Positions 17,160-25,509 of a stretch of 64,000 bases of DNA are shown piece after piece. Both the position numbers and the translations under genes were made by a program. The stretch lies in NCBI RefSeq assembly GCF_023074075.1, contig NZ_JADPKT010000070.1:211805-275804 (forward strand), read 5' to 3'. The notes below the pieces were generated by a model. That model searched no databases, had not been told where the DNA came from, and was given only the letters and a program-made list of their open reading frames with translations. The first letter of the stretch is position 1; every line of letters begins with the position of its first letter. Source of the stretch: Bradyrhizobium sp. 138. GTDB taxonomy: Bacteria > Pseudomonadota > Alphaproteobacteria > Rhizobiales > Xanthobacteraceae.

Positions 17160-18316
17160 GCTGCCCCCGCCGCGGCCGACCGCTCGTACGCCGCGCGCCC
17201 GATTTCGTCGATCTCGAGCCGGTACTCGGCGAACTCGCGGTTGAGCGCCGGCAGCGGCGCCGCCTGCATCAATCCGCTCGCCGGCTCCATCAGGATCATC
17301 GCCACGGTGGCGCTGAGATTGTTGCTGAGGTTGCGACGCGGCGGACGGCAGACGGACCAGGGATAAGCGAACTCGTCGAACAGGGCGCTCTTGACGGTGT
17401 CGAAGGTGATGCTGCCGATGTGCGGCTGGAGCAGATCGCGGACGCGAATGTCGCGGTAGAGGCTGTCAGGCGTGTTGAAGATGCCCGTGTCCTTCAGCTT
17501 GCTGAGCGCGACGGGGCTGAGGAAGTTGTTGGCGTGGACCAAAAGGCCATTCTGCGGATGCACCTGGAAGGTCTCGTCGGGGGCGCATTCGAAGTCGATC
17601 GCGACGCCCTCGCGGTGGCTGACGATCATGTTGTTGGCCGCGGACTTCTGGGTGCAGTAGACGGTGCGCATGGCGAGCGCGAGATGCTCGTTCTCCAGCA
17701 CCTTGCGGCGGATCAGAGCGAGCGGCACACCGACCCGGCGATAGTCGCGGTCGCTTTCGAGATAGTTTGCCGTGATCGCGATGCCGACGGCATTGAAGCC
17801 GCAGCGGCCGAGCGCGCCGGCCTCGGTGAAGGTCATGAGGTCAGGACCGTCGTCGCGCAGCACCTTCAGCACCACCGCCGTCTCGGCGCATTCGCGCTTC
17901 CAGTCCCAGTTCTGGGCGTGGATCAGGCGGCCGCTGGCGGCCGCCTGCGGCATCACGACGACGCCGGTGCAGCCATCGGGATCCTCCGGCGTCTTCAGGC
18001 GCGCGCGGATCGCCGGGTTTGCAAGCTTGATGATCTCGGTACGGGCGTTGAGCAGGACGACGTCCTCGAACGGAACGTCGGCGCCCTCGGCGATGCCGCG
18101 CATCTCCTCGATATAGCTCGGATCAAAATCCTCGATGACCGGCAGATATTCCCGCACCAGTTCGGCAACTCCCTTGGAGTCGAGCGAGAGCTCCTTCAGC
18201 TGCGCGAAGTAATGCGTCGTCCCCTTCTTGATGCGGCCTGCCGCCTTCTGCCCGTACTGACGGCCACGCTCGCGCGGAGGACCGGAGACTTCGATCAGCG
18301 GAAAGGGTTCGACCAT
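17156..18316 (-). CDS. Isopenicillin N acyltransferase-like Ntn-hydrolase (peptidase C45 family)
   Basis: This 386-residue protein belongs to the acyl-coenzyme A:6-aminopenicillanic acid acyltransferase family. The N-terminal GPPRERGRQYG and the central PDGCTGVVV are family signatures; Cys116 follows a Gly and should become the N-terminal nucleophile after self-cleavage. HAQNWDW follows as expected. Bacterial members usually hydrolyse amides (N-acyl amino acids, peptides) rather than make penicillin. The ATG at 18316 has an AAGAAGGAA ribosome site, while earlier in-frame starts run into the divergent gntR gene. First gene of the leftward operon. Confidence 0.88.
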   Translation of the reverse strand: MVEPFPLIEVSGPPRERGRQYGQKAAGRIKKGTTHYFAQLKELSLDSKGVAELVREYLPVIEDFDPSYIEEMRGIAEGADVPFEDVVLLNARTEIIKLANPAIRARLKTPEDPDGCTGVVVMPQAAASGRLIHAQNWDWKRECAETAVVLKVLRDDGPDLMTFTEAGALGRCGFNAVGIAITANYLESDRDYRRVGVPLALIRRKVLENEHLALAMRTVYCTQKSAANNMIVSHREGVAIDFECAPDETFQVHPQNGLLVHANNFLSPVALSKLKDTGIFNTPDSLYRDIRVRDLLQPHIGSITFDTVKSALFDEFAYPWSVCRPPRRNLSNNLSATVAMILMEPASGLMQAAPLPALNREFAEYRLEIDEIGRAAYERSAAAGAA

Positions 18317-18383
18317 GGGACGCCAAATTCCTTCTTGAAGTTCCTTTTGCTTTCCCACGAAGCTTAATGTATTTTGTGATGAC

Positions 18384-19331
18384 ATGAAACAAAAATTTTC
18401 GACCGCGAAATCCGCCGTGGAAAGAGCGTCGCCAAGCCGGCTGCAGCGGGAACTATCGGCCGGGATCATGGACCTGATCCGGAGCGAAGGGCTCGCGCCC
18501 GGCACGCGCCTTGCCGAAGTCGCGCTTGCCGAGCGCCTGCAGGTCTCGCGCACGCCTGTGCGCGCTGCGCTGAAGCTGCTGGCGCGGCGCAAGCTCGTGC
18601 ATGCCGGCGCCAGCCGCGGCTATTTCGTCGCTGAGGCCGCCCCCGCCGCGCACAAGGCACCGCCAAAGCCAAGCCCCAACGATACCGACCGGCTGTTCCT
18701 CGCCATCGCGCGCGACCGCCGCGCCGGCCGGCTGCCGGAGGACGTTTCCGAGCGCGACCTCATGCAGCGCTATGACGCGACACGGCCGATCGTGCAGCGC
18801 GTACTCAGCAAGCTTGCGGAGGTCGCCGCGGTCCAGCGCAAGCCGGGCCATGGCTGGCGCTTCCAGCCGACGCTCGCCGATACGCAGGCGCGCGACGAGA
18901 GCTATCGCTATCGTCTCCTGATCGAGCCGGCCGGCCTGCTCGAGCCGGGCTTCAAACTCGATCCGGCCTGGGCTGCCGAGATGCGCCGCCGACACCAGGA
19001 GATGCTGGCGATGCCGTGGAGCGACACCGCCAGCATCGCGCTCTACGAGATGAACGCGGCCTTCCACGAAGGCCTCGCCGCCGCATCGGGCAACCGCTAT
19101 CTGCTGGTCGCGGTTCAGCAGCAGAACCGGCTGCGGCGCTTCGGCAATTACGACTGGACCTTCGGCCATCAGCGCGTGATCGTGAACTGCCGCGAGCATC
19201 TCGCCATCCTCGACCAGCTCGAAGCGGGCCAGAACGAGGCCGCGGCCGCGCTATTGCGCCGGCATCTCGAAGGCGCAGCAAGGCTCAAGCGCACCCCGGC
19301 CAATTCCAACACGCCATCCAAAGCCTCCTGA
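18384..19331 (+). CDS. GntR-family regulator with an apparent second winged-helix domain and FCD domain
   Basis: This 315-residue protein is longer than usual GntR/FadR-type regulators (about 220-250). Residues about 10-75 are a normal winged helix (PGTRLAEVALAERLQVSRT, PVRAALKLLARRKLV). Residues about 95-150 (DRLFLAIARDRRAGRLP through DLMQRYDATRPIVQRVL to KPGHGWRF) look like a second, diverged winged helix. The remainder is an FCD ligand domain with His in MNAAFHEGL and later His residues as metal ligands. It is divergent from the Ntn-hydrolase operon and followed at once by the transaminase gene, so it probably controls both. Confidence 0.88.
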   Translation: MKQKFSTAKSAVERASPSRLQRELSAGIMDLIRSEGLAPGTRLAEVALAERLQVSRTPVRAALKLLARRKLVHAGASRGYFVAEAAPAAHKAPPKPSPNDTDRLFLAIARDRRAGRLPEDVSERDLMQRYDATRPIVQRVLSKLAEVAAVQRKPGHGWRFQPTLADTQARDESYRYRLLIEPAGLLEPGFKLDPAWAAEMRRRHQEMLAMPWSDTASIALYEMNAAFHEGLAAASGNRYLLVAVQQQNRLRRFGNYDWTFGHQRVIVNCREHLAILDQLEAGQNEAAAALLRRHLEGAARLKRTPANSNTPSKAS

Positions 19332-19348
19332 CGTTTGCAAGAGTTGCC

Positions 19349-20692
19349 ATGACCATGAAGGCCTTTTCCTCCAACAGCCCCCTCACCCGCGAGGCCATGG
19401 AGCCGTTCTGGCTGCCGATGACGCCGAACCGCCAGTTCAAGTCGAAGCCGCGCATCTTCGTCGGCGCCGAGGGCATGCACTACATCACCGACGACAACAG
19501 GCGCATTCTCGACGGCATGGCGGGGCTGTGGTGCGTGAACGCAGGACATGCGCAAAGGCGCATCGTCGAGGCGATCCAGGCGCAAGCGGCGAAGCTCGAC
19601 TTCGTCTCCTCGTTCCAGATGAGCCATCCGGCCGCATTCGAGCTCGCTCGCCGCATCACCGAGATCGCGCCAGAGGGCCTCGACCACGTCTTCTTCACCA
19701 ATTCAGGCTCGGAGTCGGTCGACACCGCGCTGAAGATCGCACGTGGCTATCATCGCGCCCGTGGCGACGGCAGCCGCATCCGCTTCATCTCGCGCGCAAA
19801 GGCCTATCACGGCATGGGGTGGGGCGGCCTGTCGGTCAGCGGCATCGTCCGCCACCGCCGGGATTTTGGCCCGCTGCTCCCGGAGGTCGATCACCTCCCG
19901 CATACGCATAATCCGGAGCATGCGGCGTTCTCGCGCGGCCAGCCGCAATGGGGCGCGCATCTTGCCGACGAGCTATCGAAGCTGCTGCAAGTCCACGATC
20001 CCTCGACCATCGCCGCCGTCATCGTCGAGCCCGTCACCGGCTCCGGCGGCGTGCTGCCGCCGCCGGTCGGCTATCTCGAGCGGCTGCGGCAGATCTGCGA
20101 TCAGCACGGCATTCTCCTGATCTTCGACGAGGTGATCACGGGCTTCGGCCGCCTGGGCGCGGCGTTCGGCGCCAACGCCTTCGGCGTGACGCCCGATATC
20201 ATCACCTGCGCCAAGGGCATGACCAACGCCGCCGTGCCGATGGGGGGCGTCGTCGTCAGTGGCAAGGTCTATGATGCGTTGATGCAGGGGCCGGACAACG
20301 CGATCGAGCTGTTCCACGGCTATACCTATTCGGCGCATCCGCTCGCCTGCGCCGCCGGCCTTGCCGCGCTCGACGTGTATCAAGACCTCCGCCTGTTCGA
20401 GCGGGCGCGCCACCTCGCGCCGGTGTGGGAGAACCATGCGCATGGCTTGCGCGACCTCCCCCACGTCGTCGACATTCGCAACATCGGGCTGCTCGCTGCA
20501 ATCGACTTGAAGCCACGCGAGGGCGCGCCGGGCGCGCGCGGCGCCGAGTGCGCCAACCGCTGCTACGAGGACGGCATCCTGATCCGCAGCAGCGGCGATA
20601 CACTGCTGATCTCGCCGCCCCTGATCATTACCGAGGAACAGATCGCCGAAATCTTTGCTGCCATCGGCCGTGCATTGAACAGCATCAGCTGA
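19349..20692 (+). CDS. Class III aminotransferase (beta-alanine/omega-amino acid:pyruvate type)
   Basis: This 447-residue PLP enzyme moves an amino group from an omega-amino acid or amine to pyruvate. The start (EAMEPFWLPMTPNRQFK) and GMAGLWCVNAGHA are typical of the beta-alanine:pyruvate transaminase group. FTNSGSESVDTALK binds the phosphate, Asp260 is in LIFDEVITGFGR, and Lys289 in CAKGMTNAAVP is the Schiff-base lysine. The frame is open upstream across gntR, but the ATG at 19349 is the normal start. It probably completes the pathway by deaminating the amine released by the Ntn-hydrolase or the deacetylase. Confidence 0.9.
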   Translation: MTMKAFSSNSPLTREAMEPFWLPMTPNRQFKSKPRIFVGAEGMHYITDDNRRILDGMAGLWCVNAGHAQRRIVEAIQAQAAKLDFVSSFQMSHPAAFELARRITEIAPEGLDHVFFTNSGSESVDTALKIARGYHRARGDGSRIRFISRAKAYHGMGWGGLSVSGIVRHRRDFGPLLPEVDHLPHTHNPEHAAFSRGQPQWGAHLADELSKLLQVHDPSTIAAVIVEPVTGSGGVLPPPVGYLERLRQICDQHGILLIFDEVITGFGRLGAAFGANAFGVTPDIITCAKGMTNAAVPMGGVVVSGKVYDALMQGPDNAIELFHGYTYSAHPLACAAGLAALDVYQDLRLFERARHLAPVWENHAHGLRDLPHVVDIRNIGLLAAIDLKPREGAPGARGAECANRCYEDGILIRSSGDTLLISPPLIITEEQIAEIFAAIGRALNSIS

Positions 20693-20749
20693 CGGCCGAC
20701 CTCCTGCATGATGGCGCTCCAGTCACCGCCCGATAGCCTCCCGATCGTG

Positions 20750-20785
20750 GGCCGGCGAGGTTGAGTGGCTCCTCCACGACCGGCC
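20750..20785. terminator. Weak hairpin between convergent genes
   Basis: GGCCGG at 20750-20755 can pair with CCGGCC at 20780-20785, with an inner GAGG/CCTC pairing. It lies in the 110-base gap where the transaminase gene (rightward) and a DapA-family gene (leftward) converge. No T-run follows, so function as a terminator is only likely from position. Confidence 0.35.
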
Positions 20786-20802
20786 AGTCCGTTCTTCGCG
20801 CC

Positions 20803-21732
20803 TTAGAGCGCGCCGGCGATCCGCAGTGCCTGGCCGAGCGCCTGCCGCTCGCCTTGTGTCGCCGGCGGCTGCGGTGGCCGTGCCACGTCGCATGACAGAC
20901 GCCCGAGCAGTTTCAGGCAGGCCTTGAGCCGCACCGTCGCACGCCCGCCCGGCGCATCGCGGTAGATCGCGACCGCAAGCGGATACAGTTTCTCGTGCAC
21001 CGTGCGCGCCCGCTCCCAATCGCCCCCCTCCGCCGCCATCCAGAGGCTGACCACGAGCTGCGGCACGACGCAGGCGAGGCTGACCTGGCTGCCGGCCGAG
21101 CCGACGAGGTAGCTCGTCAGCAGGTGCTCGTCGCCGGAGCCGAGCACGACGAAGTCCGGCCGTAGCTTGCGAATCAGCTTCAGATTCTGCTCGTAAGTCG
21201 CGACCTCCCAGCTCCCCTCCTTAATCGCGACGAAGCGAGGGTCGGCGATGAGCCGCTCCAGCAGCGGCGGCGCATAGGCCATGGCACCCGCACCGACAGG
21301 TGCGGCGTAGAGCATCAGCGGCACGCTTGTGGCATCGCGGATGCGGCGGTGATGCTCGATCACGCAATCATCGGCGTGGCCGAGCGCCCAGCTGTTGGGT
21401 GGAAACACCAGCAGCCCCTCCGCGCCAGCCTGCTCCAGCGCCGCCGCCTCGCGCGCCGCCTCCAGGCTCGATTCATGATTGACCCCGGAGACGATCAGGC
21501 AGTCCTTCGGCGCGTGCTGACGCGCCAGCTCCACCACGCGCCGCTTCTCGGCCAGCGACAGCACGAAGTTCTCGCCGGCGTGGCCGTTGACGAGGAGCCC
21601 ATTGATTCCAGGTGTAGATGCCACCGAGGTGAGATGACTTGCGAGCTGCGCCTCATCGACCTCGAAATCGGGCGTCATCGGCACGATGGTGGCGGCGTGA
21701 ATGCCCCGCAGGCGGTCGCTGAATGCACGCAT
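20803..21732 (-). CDS. DapA-family class I aldolase/lyase with NGHAGE motif
   Basis: This 309-residue TIM-barrel protein belongs to the dihydrodipicolinate synthase/N-acetylneuraminate lyase family. The Schiff-base Lys is in FVAIKEGSWE and the catalytic Tyr in LMLYAAP. In place of the usual GSTGE pyruvate loop it has NGHAGE, which is shared with the paralog at 24559-25509 but not with the one at 28727-29632. A pyruvate-releasing or keto-acid dehydratase activity is likely; lysine synthesis is unlikely because it lies in an operon with an amino-acid-type importer. It is the last gene of that operon. Confidence 0.88.
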   Translation of the reverse strand: MRAFSDRLRGIHAATIVPMTPDFEVDEAQLASHLTSVASTPGINGLLVNGHAGENFVLSLAEKRRVVELARQHAPKDCLIVSGVNHESSLEAAREAAALEQAGAEGLLVFPPNSWALGHADDCVIEHHRRIRDATSVPLMLYAAPVGAGAMAYAPPLLERLIADPRFVAIKEGSWEVATYEQNLKLIRKLRPDFVVLGSGDEHLLTSYLVGSAGSQVSLACVVPQLVVSLWMAAEGGDWERARTVHEKLYPLAVAIYRDAPGGRATVRLKACLKLLGRLSCDVARPPQPPATQGERQALGQALRIAGAL

Positions 21733-21741
21733 CTTGGTCGA

Positions 21742-22533
21742 TCAGTGAATGATCTGGTCGAGGAACGTTCGCGCCCGCTCCGACTTCGGATGCTTGAAGA
21801 ACTCCTCCGGCGCAGCCTGCTCGACCACCTTGCCCTCGTTCATGAACACGATGCGGTCCGCGACCTCGCGGGCAAAACCCATCTCATGGGTCACGCACAG
21901 CATGGTCATGCCCTCTTCCGCAAGCTTCTTCATGGTCTCCAGCACCTCCTTGACCATCTCGGGGTCGAGCGCGGAGGTCGGCTCGTCGAACAGCATGATC
22001 TTGGGACGCATGCACAATGCGCGTGCGATGGCGACGCGCTGCTGCTGACCGCCGGAGAGCTGCCCGGGGAATTTCTCCGCCTGGTCCGGAATCCGGACCT
22101 TGGTCAGGAAATGCATGGCGAGATCCTTGGCTTCGGATTCACTCATGCCGTTCGCGGTCATCGGCGCCAGGGTGCAGTTCTCCAGCACCGTCATATGCGG
22201 GAACAGATTGAAGCTCTGGAACACCATGCCGGTGTCCCGCCTGACCGCATCAATGTTCTTTCGCTGATGATCGAGCTCGACGCCGTTGACGTAGATCAGC
22301 CCTTCATCGTGCTTCTCGATGTGGTTTATGCAGCGAATGAGCGTCGATTTGCCCGAGCCGGAGGGACCGCAGACCACGATCTTCTCGCCCTTGGCGACCT
22401 TGAGATCGACCTCGTTCAACGCGGTGAAGTCGCCATAGTGCTTGTAGACCGCCTCCATGCGGACCGCAGGCACCTCACGGAGCTGCGGCTGCACTGTCGC
22501 ACCTTCGGTCCCAGCCATCGATGTCTCGCTCAT
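21742..22533 (-). CDS. Polar amino acid-type ABC transporter ATP-binding protein
   Basis: This 263-residue ATPase has Walker A (CGPSGSGKSTL) near residue 57, signature LSGGQQQRV and Walker B (IMLFDEP). An N-terminal extension of about 22 residues (METS-type, TEGATVQPQLREV) precedes the domain. The start overlaps the permease stop by four bases. It should energise the permease at 22530-23261 and serve the binding protein at 23281, perhaps also the orphan binding protein at 34583. Confidence 0.92.
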   Translation of the reverse strand: MSETSMAGTEGATVQPQLREVPAVRMEAVYKHYGDFTALNEVDLKVAKGEKIVVCGPSGSGKSTLIRCINHIEKHDEGLIYVNGVELDHQRKNIDAVRRDTGMVFQSFNLFPHMTVLENCTLAPMTANGMSESEAKDLAMHFLTKVRIPDQAEKFPGQLSGGQQQRVAIARALCMRPKIMLFDEPTSALDPEMVKEVLETMKKLAEEGMTMLCVTHEMGFAREVADRIVFMNEGKVVEQAAPEEFFKHPKSERARTFLDQIIH

Positions 22534-23261
22534 GCCCGGGCCTCCACGCTCGCCTGCGCGACCGGCGCGCTCGCTGCGACCCGCCTGGTTTTCACGGCAC
22601 TCGATCGACCGAAATGTTTCTCCAGCCGGCGCTGAACCGCATCCCAGACCGACGTGAGGATCAGGTAATACGCTGTTGCAGCCGCATAGACTTCGAGGAT
22701 CTGGAAATGCTCCTGCATCAGCATATCGCTGCGACGCATCAGCTCCTCGACCGAGATCACGGAGGCCAGCGAGGTCGCCTTCAGGAGGGAGTTGATGGAG
22801 TTGCCGAGCGGCGGGATCATCAGCCGGAACGCCTGCGGCAGGGTCACGCGGCGGAACGTGACCCAGGGCGACAGACTAAGCGCCCAGGCGGCCTCGCGCT
22901 GCCCCGCCGATACCGCCATGAAGCCGCTGCGCACGATCTCGGCGAGATAGGCAGCCTCGTTGAGGATGAGGCCGACCAGCGCGCAGGTGATCACGCTGAA
23001 CTTGATGCCCAGCTGCGGCAAGCCGCTGTAGATCACCACCAGCTGGATCAACAGCGGCGTGCCGCGAAAGAACCAAATGTAGAAGCGCGCGGCACCCGCG
23101 AGCACCGGATTGGACGACATGCGCAACAACGCGATGCCCATGCCGAGGACCAATCCGCCGACGACCGCCGCCACCGTCAAGCCGATGGTGACGAGCACTC
23201 CCTTCATCAGGAAGTAGTTGAAGAAGTAGCTGACGGCGGCCGTCGGACTGAAATGGCTCAT
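22530..23261 (-). CDS. Polar amino acid-type ABC transporter permease
   Basis: This 243-residue inner-membrane permease of the HisMQ type has several hydrophobic spans, the GTPLLIQLVVIYSGLPQLG segment and the ATPase docking loop EAAWALSLSPWVTFRRVTLP. Only one permease gene is present, unlike the pair at 1765-3102, so it probably acts as a homodimer. It lies 19 bases downstream of the binding-protein gene. Confidence 0.92.
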   Translation of the reverse strand: MSHFSPTAAVSYFFNYFLMKGVLVTIGLTVAAVVGGLVLGMGIALLRMSSNPVLAGAARFYIWFFRGTPLLIQLVVIYSGLPQLGIKFSVITCALVGLILNEAAYLAEIVRSGFMAVSAGQREAAWALSLSPWVTFRRVTLPQAFRLMIPPLGNSINSLLKATSLASVISVEELMRRSDMLMQEHFQILEVYAAATAYYLILTSVWDAVQRRLEKHFGRSSAVKTRRVAASAPVAQASVEARA

Positions 23262-23280
23262 CGGCTCGTCTCCGTAGGTA

Positions 23281-24117
23281 TCAGGCCGGACCGGGGCCGG
23301 CGATCGCGAGCGGCTGGTCGGCCGGCATGGCGGTCAAGCCGAACTTGTCGAACAGTGCTTGGTAGCTGCCGTCGGCGCGCATCGCGTTGAGCGCCTTGAC
23401 GACGGCATCGACCACCGTCTTGTTGCGGAAGCCCAGCGTGGTGCGCGCGGTGCCGAGGCCGCTCAGAACTTCCTTGACGCGGCCGCGGCCGGTGAGATCG
23501 CGCGCCACGCTATCGACGAGCAAAGCGTTGTCGACCTGCCCCGCCAGCAGCGCGCTGACGACGTTGGTCGCGGTGGGGAACGTCCGCATCTCGACGGCTG
23601 CGCCGCCTTTCGCCACGCTGGCATCGCTAAGCTTCTTGAGCCAGTTCATCTGGTAGCTGCTGACCTCGACGGCGGATGATTTTCCGATCAGATCATTTTC
23701 GGTAGCAATTTTTGTGCCGCTGTCGGGTGCGACCACGACCGAGATCGCCTGAATGGCATAAGGTACCATGTACATCAGCTTCGAGCGTTCCTCGGTCCAG
23801 AACATGCCAGTATTGACGCCGTCGATGCGCGCTGCGCCCAACGCAGGAATCATGGCCGGAAAATCCATCCGGACGAGTTCGACGGGAAGACACAACCGCT
23901 TGCCGAGCTCGGCGGCGAGCTCGACGTTGAGGCCTTGCAGCTGACCATCCTTGTCGACGAATTGCTGCGGCGGATTAGTCGGGTTGATGGAAAGCTGTAA
24001 TTTCCCGGGCGCGATCAGATTGTCGTCGGTGATCGCGGGCGTACAGGCGGCGTGCACCGCATTGGATGCGAGAACGAGTGCTGCGGCCGCACTCAGGCGA
24101 AACAATGTCGAGACCAT
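23281..24117 (-). CDS. ABC transporter substrate-binding protein, family 3
   Basis: This 278-residue exported receptor has a signal peptide ending near residue 23 (NAVHA) followed by ACTP. It carries the distinctive block LSINPTNPPQQFVDKDG and RMDFPAMIPALGAARID. The same blocks, with conserved Cys residues after the signal peptide and near residue 72 (KRLCLP), recur in the protein encoded at 34583-35419. A longer frame extends upstream, but the ATG at 24117 precedes a perfect signal peptide. It is the first gene of an SBP-permease-ATPase-aldolase operon. Confidence 0.92.
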   Translation of the reverse strand: MVSTLFRLSAAAALVLASNAVHAACTPAITDDNLIAPGKLQLSINPTNPPQQFVDKDGQLQGLNVELAAELGKRLCLPVELVRMDFPAMIPALGAARIDGVNTGMFWTEERSKLMYMVPYAIQAISVVVAPDSGTKIATENDLIGKSSAVEVSSYQMNWLKKLSDASVAKGGAAVEMRTFPTATNVVSALLAGQVDNALLVDSVARDLTGRGRVKEVLSGLGTARTTLGFRNKTVVDAVVKALNAMRADGSYQALFDKFGLTAMPADQPLAIAGPGPA

Positions 24118-24193
24118 GGTTACCTCCAGTAAGACGCCAATGAACCGATGCAGTCCCTCTCTCGGGATTCCCCTCAACGTTTCTTGGATGCGA

Positions 24194-24219
24194 CCTGCCT
24201 GATCTCGCGACACGGCAGG
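24194..24219. terminator. Weak hairpin after the 24240-24542 gene
   Basis: CCTGCC at 24194-24199 pairs with GGCAGG at 24214-24219. On the leftward transcript it falls about 20 bases after the stop of the small gene at 24240 and before the next operon starts at 24117. There is no T-run, and the loop is 14 bases, so this is a weak call. Confidence 0.3.
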
Positions 24220-24239
24220 CGGCATCGTCTTCGACCTGC

Positions 24240-24542
24240 TCAAGCCGGTCCCGACATCGGCCTGAGCTGAATGCGCATGAAATTCTTGATCAGGGATTCG
24301 AACGGACCAAACCCCTTCACCTTCAGGAACTCCGGCGTCTCGAACGCCCATCGCCCCGCGACCTCGTACATCGCGGCATATTTCGGCCCGTCGCCCACCG
24401 AGACGAAGCGCTTTGCCGAGAGCCAGCCGGGACAGGCGAGCAGATCAGGAAAATGCTTCTGCTCGTACCAGGCGTTGAACGCAGCCTCGTGCTCGGGATC
24501 GATGTCGACCCGCACGATATGCATGAAGGCTTCGTCCGGCAT
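24240..24542 (-). CDS. Small protein of unknown function, dimeric alpha/beta-barrel-like
   Basis: This is a protein of about 100 residues with the pattern HIVRVDIDPEHEAAFNAWYEQKHFPDLLACPGW. The spacing of a VxVD strand, an EAAFNxWYxxxH helix and a later AMYEV strand resembles stand-alone ferredoxin-like monooxygenase/DUF4286-type proteins, but I cannot assign a reaction. The ATG at 24542 is preceded by GAGGGA; an ATG at 24557 is also possible. It follows the second DapA-family gene within two bases, so it belongs to the same leftward operon. Confidence 0.75.
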   Translation of the reverse strand: MPDEAFMHIVRVDIDPEHEAAFNAWYEQKHFPDLLACPGWLSAKRFVSVGDGPKYAAMYEVAGRWAFETPEFLKVKGFGPFESLIKNFMRIQLRPMSGPA

Positions 24543-24558
24543 CGGCTCGTCCCTCATG

Positions 24559-25509
24559 CTAAATGCTGATGTCGCCGGCCGCGCGCGCCGCGCCGACAGT
24601 GGCTGCTATGACATCGCAGAGCGCGGGCAGAACCGGGAGCAGCGGCGGCCGCGGATCGGCGTTGCGGATCAGGCCGAGCGACCTGAGCCCGACCTTCATG
24701 CGCGTGTGCATGTCCATGATCGGCGCAGGCCCGTAGATGGCGCGGACGATCGGATAGAGCCGCTCGTTGACGGCACGCATCGCCTTGAGATCGTCGGCGA
24801 GAGAAGCCTGCCACAGCGCGACGAACAGATCCGGCGCGAGGCTGACGAGGCCGGAGAGAATACCGTCGCCGCCGACGGCAAGCTGAGGCAGGAACCAGTT
24901 GAAGTTCGACGGCAGGACCGCGACGGAAGGATCGGCCTGCTTCACCGCTCGCCGGTTCTCGTCATAGGCCAGCATGGTGTCGCTGCCCTCCTTGATGGCG
25001 ATGACGCTGTCGAGCGTGGCGATTTTGGCCAAAGTCTCCGGCGAGTAGCCGAAGCCCGACGCGAGCGGGTACTGGAAGATCGACACCGGAATTCCGATCG
25101 AGGAGCTGACTGCCTGCACGAAAGCCACCGGCGCGCGCGAGGTCGCCGAGGCGCCGCCGCCGAGCGGCGCGGGCGGGAACAAGACGGCGCAATCGGCGCC
25201 GGCAGCTTCCGCGAGCCGGGCCTGATGGATCGCTTCCGCCGTCGAATGCGCGATGATGCCTGAAAGCAGCGGCTTGGCGCCGATCTGCCGGCGCGTCCGC
25301 TCGATCACGGCCTGACGCTCGTCTTCCGAGAGCGAACCGCCCTCGCCCGCGTGGCCATTGACGAACACCGCCGCCACTTCGTCTGGGCACGCGCAATAGT
25401 CCAGCACGCGGGAATAGCCGTCCCAATCGATCGAGCTGTCGTCCCTGAAGGGCAGCACGGTCGCGACCGTGACGCCGCGCAAATCTGGCTTCCTCTTCGT
25501 CTTACTCAT
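24559..25509 (-). CDS. DapA-family class I aldolase/lyase with NGHAGE motif
   Basis: This 316-residue protein of the dihydrodipicolinate synthase family has the Schiff-base Lys in SVIAIKEGSD and the Tyr in SIFQYPLASG. Like the protein at 20803-21732 it has VNGHAGEGG where most members have GSTGE. The shared motif suggests the two act on related keto acids or aldehydes. It is coupled by a four-base overlap to the MaoC gene upstream, which places aldol cleavage after hydration of a CoA ester or its free acid. Confidence 0.88.
   Translation of the reverse strand: MSKTKRKPDLRGVTVATVLPFRDDSSIDWDGYSRVLDYCACPDEVAAVFVNGHAGEGGSLSEDERQAVIERTRRQIGAKPLLSGIIAHSTAEAIHQARLAEAAGADCAVLFPPAPLGGGASATSRAPVAFVQAVSSSIGIPVSIFQYPLASGFGYSPETLAKIATLDSVIAIKEGSDTMLAYDENRRAVKQADPSVAVLPSNFNWFLPQLAVGGDGILSGLVSLAPDLFVALWQASLADDLKAMRAVNERLYPIVRAIYGPAPIMDMHTRMKVGLRSLGLIRNADPRPPLLPVLPALCDVIAATVGAARAAGDISI

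Noticed and set aside
9062..18316. A beta-lactam biosynthesis cluster, suggested by the isopenicillin N acyltransferase-like protein
   Set aside because: No ACV synthetase, isopenicillin N synthase or expandase gene is present; the importer, deacetylases and transaminase fit degradation.
18317..18383. TGT-N11-ACA pattern in the gntR divergent promoter as an operator
   Set aside because: The half-sites are only three bases each and no second copy is found, so the match is not above chance.
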